DNA from: Atopobiaceae bacterium
GTDB taxonomy: Bacteria; Actinomycetota; Coriobacteriia; Coriobacteriales; Atopobiaceae
Assembly (NCBI GenBank): GCA_017510875.1
Contig: JAFWLX010000002.1
Location: forward strand, 1 to 10,068
Direction: 5' to 3'
DNA: 10,068 bases
In this document: one piece after another, positions 1 through 5,484 of the stretch
Numbering within the stretch: the stretch's first letter is position 1
How the letters are laid out: every line of letters starts with the position of its first letter
Notes under the pieces: generated by a model
Databases searched by the model: none
What the model was told of the DNA's origin: nothing
The model's input: only the letters and a program-made list of their open reading frames with translations
Made by a program: the position numbers and the translations under genes

Positions 1-9
1 CCTTCGGGT

Positions 10-34
10 CTTGACATGCCACTGGCATGTCAAG
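10..34. repeat. Perfect small inverted repeat
   Basis: Two 11-base arms (CTTGACATGCC at 10-20 and its exact reverse complement at 24-34) flank a 3-base loop, ACT. No T-run follows on either strand, so it is not a typical intrinsic terminator. It could be an operator or a repeat remnant at the end of an upstream gene lying outside the window. The word TGGCATGT also occurs in the repeats at 6558-6594, which hints at a relationship but could be chance. Confidence 0.6.
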
Positions 35-60
35 CAGACAGTCCTCGCTAAGCGCCGCGT

Positions 61-157
61 CGACGGGCGGAGCAGTCTCAGAAGGAGTCCAAGGGTCTCT
101 GCCCGTCGGGCCCGTGAGGGGCGGGCGCTCTGTCGGGTTGCCGGCGCGGGTCGCCGG
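61..157. other. GC-rich block with strong hairpins, no gene recognised
   Basis: Positions 61-72 pair with 97-108 as a 12-bp stem (one G-U pair) around a 24-base loop. A second hairpin has arms CCGGCG (141-146) and CGCCGG (152-157). I see no tRNA, SRP RNA, RNase P or riboswitch signature. Because the promoter of the next gene lies downstream of these stems, they are not predicted to be part of that gene's leader. They could be the 3' part of an upstream transcript, an unrecognised small RNA, or GC-rich sequence folding by chance. Confidence 0.35.
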
Positions 158-163
158 GAGGGC

Positions 164-192
164 GTGCCACTATCCGGCTGACGTGGTACAAT
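164..192 (+). promoter_or_regulatory. Extended -10 promoter for the GGQ hydrolase gene
   Basis: TACAAT at 187-192 is a good -10 box. It is preceded by TGG, giving the TGn extension of extended -10 promoters, and lies 17 bases after GTGCCA (164-169, four of six matches to TTGACA). A start site about seven bases downstream would fall near 199, only two or three bases before the ATG at 202. No transcript data are available; the assignment is by motif only. Confidence 0.5.
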
Positions 193-201
193 CCCAAATC
201 T

Positions 202-582
202 ATGGAACCAGAACAGCTGACATACCGCGACTACGCCCGCTTGGCACGTCTGAGTGACGACGAGCTTGCAAGCCAGTGCGAGTTTGAGACCTTTCGTGCC
301 ACCGGTCCGGGTGGCCAGGGCGTAAACACCACCGACTCTGCCGTGCGCATGCGCCATGTGCCTACCGGCATTGTGGTTACCAGTCGCGAGCAGCGCAGTC
401 AGCTGCAAAATCGTATGCAGTGTTTGCGCAAGATCCGTCAACAGCTTGAGGTTCGCTCTCGTCGTCCCAAAGTGCGCAAGGCAACCAAGCCCAGCAAGGC
501 GGCTCGTCAGCGCAGGCTCGATGCCAAGCATCAGCGTTCTGACATCAAAGCCAACAGAAGGCGTCCCCGCTTTGATGACTAG
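202..582 (+). CDS. RF-1-domain (GGQ) peptidyl-tRNA hydrolase, ArfB-like
   Basis: This 126-residue protein is a single-domain relative of class I release factors and of the rescue factor ArfB, which hydrolyse peptidyl-tRNA on the ribosome. The catalytic signature GPGGQGVN lies at residues 35-42 (GGQ at 37-39), followed by the family pattern TDSAVRMRHVPTGIVV and ERSQLQNR-like residues to about 80. There is no codon-recognition domain. Residues 85-126 form a strongly basic tail with the KPSKAARQRRL...K..R pattern that in ArfB-type proteins enters the empty mRNA channel of stalled ribosomes. Length fits the family (about 110-140 residues). The residue after GGQ is Gly, whereas most release factors and ArfB have His. 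ATG 202 is chosen because the RF-1 homology begins soon after it and because the promoter ends immediately upstream; no Shine-Dalgarno is visible. Family assignment is firm; the exact role (ArfB, or another release-factor-like rescue protein) is not. Confidence 0.85.
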   Translation: MEPEQLTYRDYARLARLSDDELASQCEFETFRATGPGGQGVNTTDSAVRMRHVPTGIVVTSREQRSQLQNRMQCLRKIRQQLEVRSRRPKVRKATKPSKAARQRRLDAKHQRSDIKANRRRPRFDD

Positions 583-731
583 GGGCAGTTTCTCGTTGTG
601 CCAGCTATACGATGCTGTCTTAAGCCAGTGCAGTTGATTTTTGCATGACGAGCATACTCTGGGTTCGCATGTCTACGTATCTGGGCTATGGTTTGGTGCC
701 AGACATTTAGTCAGCAGAATGGGGAGGGCCC

Positions 732-3440
732 ATGATCAAACCAACGCAGGTGCAGGAAGAGGAGGCAGCGCGTGCCCTTGCAGCGCTGCAAGGAGTGAAT
801 GTGCCCGATACCCTGCGTGACAACCTCGCCCTCTTTCTGCGCCTGGTGCGCAAGGTGCTTGATGAGTATGACCATCAGCTGCGTAGCACCTTTGATGAGC
901 TGCTTGGGTATGCCATAGCAGCAAATGACGAGACGCTGTCGCCCAAAGTGTCCACACAGGCGTTCCTTGATGCGGTGGCGATGGTCGACGATCTAAAGAT
1001 AGATCGTATGACTATGGTGACCAGGGCCTTTGCCGCCTACTTTCACTTGGCAAACATCTGCGAGGAAAGCTATCGCGTAAGCAAGCTACGCAGTTACGAG
1101 CGCGAGATGCCTGCGGGCGATGATGCGGAGCCTGCAAACGACATTGTCAAAGCCTACCGCCGCCTGGTGAGGGAGTGTGGTCCCAACAAGGCTCGTGCGC
1201 TCCTCTCGCGTCTTGAGTTTCATCCGGTGTTCACGGCACATCCCACCGAGGCAAGGCGTAAGGCGGTGGAGGGCAAGATTCGCCGCATTGCCGCCCTGTT
1301 GGATGTGCGCCCCCAGTTGGCTGGGACCGACCTCTTGGAAAACGAGCGTCGACTGCTGCAGGAGATAGACGCCCTGCTGCGTACCTCTCCTATCGGCATC
1401 ACCAAGCCAACACCGCTGGTAGAGGCGGGCACCATCATAGATATCTTTGACAACACTCTCTTTGACATGGTGCCCGACGTATATCGCCGCTTTGACGATT
1501 GGGAGCTGGGCGAGCGTGCGGGTACGGTGCCGCCCGTGTGCCCGGCATTCTTTCATCCGGGCAGCTGGATTGGTTCGGACCGCGACGGTAACCCCAACGT
1601 GTCGGCCAAGGTGAGCCGCCAGGTGTCCGAACTCTTTCGTACGCATATGCTCCAAAAACTGGCGCGCGAGGTTGAACGTGTGGGCACAAACCTTACGCTG
1701 GATACAAGCTTTACAGCACCCTCGCCAGCGCTTAACCGTCTGTGGGACCATCAGGTCGAGATGAGCGAGGCACTCTCGGCACGCGCCGAAGCCATGAGCA
1801 CAAGCGAGCTGCATCGTGCGGTCATGCTGGTGATGGCCAACCGCCTGGATGCCACGATTGCCCGTACGGCCGACATCATGTATGACGATGCCTCCGAGCT
1901 GCTCAAAGACCTTCGTGTGGTGCAGGATTCGCTAGCGCAGGCAGGGGCGGTGCGCGAAGCATACGGTCCGGTGCAGCGCCTCATCTGGCAGGTTGAGACC
2001 TTTGGCTTCCACATGGTCGAGATGGAATTTCGCCAGCATTCTTTAGTGCATGCTCGGGCCTTGGCCGATATAAGGGAGCATGGGCGTGACGGCGAGCTGG
2101 ATCCCATGACGCGCGAGGTGCTCGACACCTTTCGTGCCATCGGCACCATCCAGCGGCGCTGTGGCGTACGTGCGGCAAGTCGCTACATCGTGTCGTTTAC
2201 CAAGTCGTCAGAGGATGTTGCCAATGTGTACGAGCTTGCCCGTCTGGCCTTTGCGCATGCCTCCGATGTACCTGTGCTCGACGTGATTCCTCTGTTTGAG
2301 CAGGTTGAAGACCTGCAGAATGCCGTTGACACCCTCGATGAGATAATCCACCTGCCTCAGGTGCAACGTCGCCTTGACGAGAACGACCGCAGGCTTGAGG
2401 TCATGCTGGGCTACTCCGACTCGTCCAAGGACGCCGGCCCCACCTCGGCCACCATCATGCTACACCTGGCACAGGAGCAGATAGCGGCGTGGGCACGGGC
2501 CAACTATATTGACCTCACGCTCATGCATGGCAGAGGGGGCGCGGTGGGACGTGGCGGAGGTCCCGCCAATCGTGCCGTGCTTGCCCAGCCAAAGGGATCG
2601 GTCAACTGCCGCTTCAAGCTTACCGAGCAGGGCGAGGTCATCTTTGCCCGTTACGGCGACCCCACGCTTGCACGGCGCCATGTAGAGAGCGTTGCAGGTG
2701 CCACCCTGCTGCAGAGCGCGCCGTCGGTTGAGTGGGTCAACACCGAGATGAGCACCGAGTTCTCTGACCTTGCCGAGCTGCTCGATCACACCTCGCGCAA
2801 ACGCTATCTTAGCTTCCTGAATACCGAGGGCTTTGCCGAGTGGTTTTCTACGGTAACTCCTCTGGCCGAGATTGGCCTTTTGCCCATAGGTTCGCGCCCC
2901 GCAAAGCGCGGCTTGGGCGCCAGCTCGCTCGCCGACCTGCGTGCAATTCCCTGGATCTTCTCGTGGTCTCAGGCTCGTAGCAACCTGGCGGCGTGGTACG
3001 GCCTAGGCAGCGCCTGCGAGGCCTGTGGCGACCTCTCCCTGCTGCGCCGCGCTTACACGCAATGGCCTCTGTTTACCACCTTCATCGACAACATCGAGAT
3101 GTCGCTGGCAAAGACCGATGAGAGAATCGCTCGGCTCTACCTTGACTTGGGTGGGCGTGACGAACTTACGGCACTTGTGATGGACGAGATGGCCCTTACG
3201 CGCAAGTGGGTTCTAAGCATTGTGGGTAGCGATTGGCCGTTGCAGAACCGGCGTGTGTTGGGGCCGGTGGTGCGTATGCGCCTGCCCTACGTAAACGTTC
3301 TGTCGCTTGTGCAGGTGCGTGCTTTGGCCGAGCTGCGGATGGAAACAAACAACCTCACGCCTGATGAGCGCGAACGGCTGACCTACCTCATACTTTGCTC
3401 GGTGTCCGGTGTGGCGGCAGGGTTGCAAAACACCGGCTGA
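732..3440 (+). CDS. ppc: Phosphoenolpyruvate carboxylase
   Basis: A complete 902-residue PEP carboxylase (EC 4.1.1.31), cytoplasmic, converting PEP plus bicarbonate to oxaloacetate and phosphate; it refills the oxaloacetate pool and supports fermentative succinate or malate formation. The family's signatures are all visible: VFTAHPTEARRK with catalytic His170, GSWIGSDRDGNPNV near 277-290, LGYSDSSKDAGP with Lys566, the HGRGGAVGRGGGP loop with His599 and Arg601, FKLTEQGE, LPIGSRPAKR, LRAIPWIFSWSQ, and the terminal QNTG. Length is close to the usual bacterial 880-930. ATG 732 follows GGGGAGGG at a suitable distance. The 149 bases upstream (583-731) contain no further gene; I found no convincing promoter or terminator there. 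Nothing is missing from the active site, so it is expected to be functional. No regulatory gene is adjacent. Confidence 0.98.
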   Translation: MIKPTQVQEEEAARALAALQGVNVPDTLRDNLALFLRLVRKVLDEYDHQLRSTFDELLGYAIAANDETLSPKVSTQAFLDAVAMVDDLKIDRMTMVTRAFAAYFHLANICEESYRVSKLRSYEREMPAGDDAEPANDIVKAYRRLVRECGPNKARALLSRLEFHPVFTAHPTEARRKAVEGKIRRIAALLDVRPQLAGTDLLENERRLLQEIDALLRTSPIGITKPTPLVEAGTIIDIFDNTLFDMVPDVYRRFDDWELGERAGTVPPVCPAFFHPGSWIGSDRDGNPNVSAKVSRQVSELFRTHMLQKLAREVERVGTNLTLDTSFTAPSPALNRLWDHQVEMSEALSARAEAMSTSELHRAVMLVMANRLDATIARTADIMYDDASELLKDLRVVQDSLAQAGAVREAYGPVQRLIWQVETFGFHMVEMEFRQHSLVHARALADIREHGRDGELDPMTREVLDTFRAIGTIQRRCGVRAASRYIVSFTKSSEDVANVYELARLAFAHASDVPVLDVIPLFEQVEDLQNAVDTLDEIIHLPQVQRRLDENDRRLEVMLGYSDSSKDAGPTSATIMLHLAQEQIAAWARANYIDLTLMHGRGGAVGRGGGPANRAVLAQPKGSVNCRFKLTEQGEVIFARYGDPTLARRHVESVAGATLLQSAPSVEWVNTEMSTEFSDLAELLDHTSRKRYLSFLNTEGFAEWFSTVTPLAEIGLLPIGSRPAKRGLGASSLADLRAIPWIFSWSQARSNLAAWYGLGSACEACGDLSLLRRAYTQWPLFTTFIDNIEMSLAKTDERIARLYLDLGGRDELTALVMDEMALTRKWVLSIVGSDWPLQNRRVLGPVVRMRLPYVNVLSLVQVRALAELRMETNNLTPDERERLTYLILCSVSGVAAGLQNTG

Positions 3441-3503
3441 TGAGTCTGGATGCCTTGCTTTAGCGTACGCCACGGCAATTGCTGCATGGGCTTGGAAGAG
3501 CCG

Positions 3504-3593
3504 TGGGACAGTAGGGGGCAGCCCCTTTCTGTTCTCCGCATGGGTAGCTGCCTCGTCCTATGGAACAGAAAAGGGCTGCCACCTACTGTCCCC
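3504..3593. repeat. Long imperfect palindrome (REP/BIME-like) between convergent genes
   Basis: Left arm 3504-3534 and right arm 3563-3593 are 31 bases each and complementary at 28 positions, around a 28-base loop. Both arms carry the outer motif GGGACAGTAGG and the inner motif TTTCTGTTC. It fills most of the gap between the stop of ppc (3440) and the stop of the convergent minus-strand gene (3622). There is no T-run, so a classical terminator is not indicated, although a stem this long could protect or end both transcripts. The GGGACAG/GTAG content resembles REP elements mobilised by Y1 (RAYT) transposases; no transposase gene is present here. Confidence 0.8.
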
Positions 3594-3621
3594 AACTGCT
3601 CATTATGTGACGTGGGTCATG

Positions 3622-4806
3622 TTAGGTGCTGTGGAAGGACTTTGCATACAGATCGGCTGTGAGTTGGGGAAGGTAGTCGATCCAAAATGTGCGAGAGAGC
3701 GGCGAGTGGGCTTTGGCCTGCTCATCGCTCACGCTTTTGGCAAGCAGCCCGATAAGGTCTAACGTAGTGGCAAGCGCCAGCTCGGGGCCCTCGGTCTTGA
3801 AGCCAAGGCGATTGAGGGGCTTGAGTATCAAGTGCGCACAGCTGGCAAGGCCCTCTGTGCCAACTGCCCTCACAAGCGCGATGCCAGCTGCTGATATGCT
3901 GACTAGGCGACACAGCATGCGGGCTGTTTCCTCAAGCGCCTCTGCGGTAAGGGCAAAGGAGCCGAGCGTTGCGAGCACCGTGCCCTGCTGGTTGCAAGCC
4001 AGCTGCGCCACCAAGGTAATGACGGCAATGGGAAGTGTTGGTGCAAGGGCCCGGTACAGAGCTGTGGCACCTACCTTTGTGACCAGGCACGCAAGAAGCG
4101 CCAGGGCAAGGCAGGCCAACAACGTGGACGCGTTGCGTGCGTGCATGTTTGCAACAACAAAGACGGCGTAGGCGAGAAGGAACAAGAGGGGGGCGTAGCG
4201 TCTCTTTTTTCCTTGGGCTATGGCGCTGTCGACTGGCTCGGCGGGGCAATCGTCAGGGGGGCGCAACCCGCCCTTGCCTCCCAGCTGCTGCTCGGCGTAC
4301 GAGAGTCGCTGTGCAATATGGGTTGCGGCTATGCCGCAGAGAAGGCCCGTCACACAGGCCGCTGCAGCCAAGAGTGGCGCGCTGTACCAGACCAGAGGCG
4401 TTCCGAGCAGTGCTTGGGCCACAAGCAGCTGACCCGTCTCGTGTGCCAGCGCCCCTACAACCGACACCATGGGCAAGCGCATGGTGGGCAAAAGCGAGAG
4501 GGGGGCCATGCAGCAAAAGGCCAGGAAGGTTCCTGTGGCTGCGTAGGCAAAGGATACGGGGTTGCCAAAGAGCAGGCTGGACGAGAGCACCTTGATCAGT
4601 CCTACAAAGAAGGCGCCAGACAGATCGTGGTTGGTTAGGGCAACGAGGATGGGAATGTTGGCAAGCCCCAGCTTGACGCCGGGTATGGGTATGGGCACAA
4701 AGCTCTCAACATAGCCCAAAAGCAGAGCAAGCGCTGCAAGCACGCCAATGCGCGTCCAGCACAAGGCCTCGGTTGGGGAGAGCTGGCTGTGAGGCTGCGC
4801 GTCCAT
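3622..4806 (-). CDS. Gx-family membrane protein fused to EcfT-like domain
   Basis: A 394-residue membrane protein with two halves. Residues about 18-165 match the Gx transporter / 'heptaprenyl diphosphate synthase component I' family, with the typical VESFVPIPIPGVKLGLAN pattern near 33-50, a helix with SSSLLFGNPVSFAY near 75-88, and AHETGQLLVA near 121-130. A hydrophilic linker (171-203) follows. Residues 204-394 contain about five hydrophobic segments and an EcfT/CbiQ-like stretch (RAVGTEGLASCAHLILKPL near 313-331, then NRLGF), as in the transmembrane subunit of energy-coupling factor transporters. Gx proteins alone are usually about 170-190 residues, so this is a fusion. The EcfT coupling helices that normally carry Ala-Arg-Gly motifs are short or divergent, and no EcfA ATPase is in the window. 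Its ATG overlaps by one base the TAA of the upstream gene, indicating translational coupling. Substrate unknown; an isoprenoid synthase activity is not supported by the sequence. Confidence 0.8.
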   Translation of the reverse strand: MDAQPHSQLSPTEALCWTRIGVLAALALLLGYVESFVPIPIPGVKLGLANIPILVALTNHDLSGAFFVGLIKVLSSSLLFGNPVSFAYAATGTFLAFCCMAPLSLLPTMRLPMVSVVGALAHETGQLLVAQALLGTPLVWYSAPLLAAAACVTGLLCGIAATHIAQRLSYAEQQLGGKGGLRPPDDCPAEPVDSAIAQGKKRRYAPLLFLLAYAVFVVANMHARNASTLLACLALALLACLVTKVGATALYRALAPTLPIAVITLVAQLACNQQGTVLATLGSFALTAEALEETARMLCRLVSISAAGIALVRAVGTEGLASCAHLILKPLNRLGFKTEGPELALATTLDLIGLLAKSVSDEQAKAHSPLSRTFWIDYLPQLTADLYAKSFHST

Positions 4807-5237
4807 TACTGTGCCACCAGGTCCACGTTATCCTGCGGTTCTGCGAGGCTCACATCCATCTGGCCTGCAGCCTCGCCTTCGGGTATGACCTCAATCCAAA
4901 GTTGGTGCGGAAGGCAGATAATCTGTACACCGGGCTGACTGATAGGGCGCGCCTGTAGACAGGTGCGGTTGGGGCAGTCGGCCTCAAGCATGCGAATGGC
5001 ACCGTCCTCTACGATTACGGTGTTGGTGCCCAGACTGGTGCTCACGACAAGAGTGGCGTCTTCATCAAGGGGCAATGAATGCGTTTCTCCGTTGCTGTCG
5101 TGCACCAGTGCCACCATCTTGTGGCCATTGGTGGCTTGGGGCCTAAAAGCTGAGAACAAAAAGGCAAGAAGCGCAACAACCACTACGGCGCAGATGATGG
5201 TGGCGCGTCTTTCCTGTATGAGTGAACCCAGCTGCAT
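4806..5237 (-). CDS. NusG domain II-containing membrane-anchored protein
   Basis: A 143-residue protein with a short N-terminus, one membrane segment at about 13-31, and an extracytosolic domain of the NusG-II family (unrelated in role to transcription factor NusG). The family pattern is seen as CPNRTC (Cys88, Cys93), followed by a Pro-Gly turn and ICLPHQL (Cys108). Three conserved cysteines outside the membrane suggest a disulphide or cofactor site; the function is not established from sequence. Proteins of this kind are regularly encoded beside Gx-family membrane proteins and ApbE in flavin-linked electron transfer loci of Firmicutes and Actinobacteria, which is exactly the arrangement here. 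AAGGAG lies just upstream of ATG 5237, with a rather short spacing. It is the first gene of a two-gene operon. Confidence 0.85.
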   Translation of the reverse strand: MQLGSLIQERRATIICAVVVVALLAFLFSAFRPQATNGHKMVALVHDSNGETHSLPLDEDATLVVSTSLGTNTVIVEDGAIRMLEADCPNRTCLQARPISQPGVQIICLPHQLWIEVIPEGEAAGQMDVSLAEPQDNVDLVAQ

Positions 5238-5278
5238 TGAGCTCCTTGACCGATCAGTGTCCAGCTTCTGGCGCTACG

Positions 5279-5307
5279 ATTCTATGCCCTTGGTGCTGCT
5301 GTGTGCA
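5279..5307 (-). promoter_or_regulatory. Candidate promoter of the NusG-II/Gx operon
   Basis: Read on the minus strand, TGCACA (5302-5307, four of six) is separated by 17 bases from TAGAAT (5279-5284, five of six matches to TATAAT). The predicted start near 5272 would give a leader of about 35 bases with an AAGGAG ribosome binding site. The -35 box abuts the repeat composite at 5306-5427. Motif evidence only. Confidence 0.4.
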
Positions 5308-5427
5308 ACGAGCGGCGAATCTGTCACAGTTTTGTGTCAAATCGACCGCTCGAAAGCGATGCAAGGTGATCAACCGCTTTTATGCGGCGAATCTGTCACA
5401 AAATAGTGACAGATTCGCCGCTCGTTG
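5306..5427. repeat. Composite palindromic repeat with 22-bp perfect terminal inverted repeats
   Basis: A 22-base unit starting CAACGAGCGGCG occurs at 5306-5327 and, perfectly inverted, at 5406-5427. A 16-base part of the same unit at 5384-5399 pairs exactly with 5406-5421 around the loop AAAATA. A degenerate inverted copy (14 of 20 positions) at 5334-5353 can pair with the first unit. The whole thus looks like two hairpins joined by a spacer, the arrangement of a BIME, or equally a 122-bp MITE. I see no target-site duplication. It lies in the intergenic region between divergent operons, so it may influence transcription of both. Confidence 0.85.
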
Positions 5428-5484
5428 TAAGCGGGCGTCCTGTGCAGCCGTGATCGCAATGCATGATTGGTGGGAGGGGAGAGC

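Noticed and set aside
27..257. Open frame of 76 codons at the left end
   Set aside because: Runs through the GC-rich hairpins and into the GGQ gene in another frame, with no recognisable product.
634..658. Promoter for ppc (TTGATT and CATACT)
   Set aside because: The spacing of 13 bases is too short, and both boxes are weak.
1086..1814. Minus-strand open frame of 242 codons opposite ppc
   Set aside because: Lies wholly within ppc, whose motifs are complete; no domain, no ribosome site.
3409..3762. Plus-strand open frame after ppc
   Set aside because: Begins inside ppc, reads through the palindrome at 3504-3593 and into the antisense of the Gx gene; no domain.
4137..4638. Two overlapping plus-strand open frames opposite the Gx gene
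   Set aside because: Low-complexity Arg/Gly-rich products antisense to a well supported membrane protein.
5306..5427. Possible CRISPR array because of repeated units
   Set aside because: Units are in mixed orientation with unequal spacers and pair with each other; no cas genes. A palindromic repeat composite fits better.
5467..5484. Earlier TTG/GTG starts for apbE
   Set aside because: They place the GGGAGGGGAG ribosome site within the gene and add residues before the Tat signal; TTG 5485 has correct spacing.
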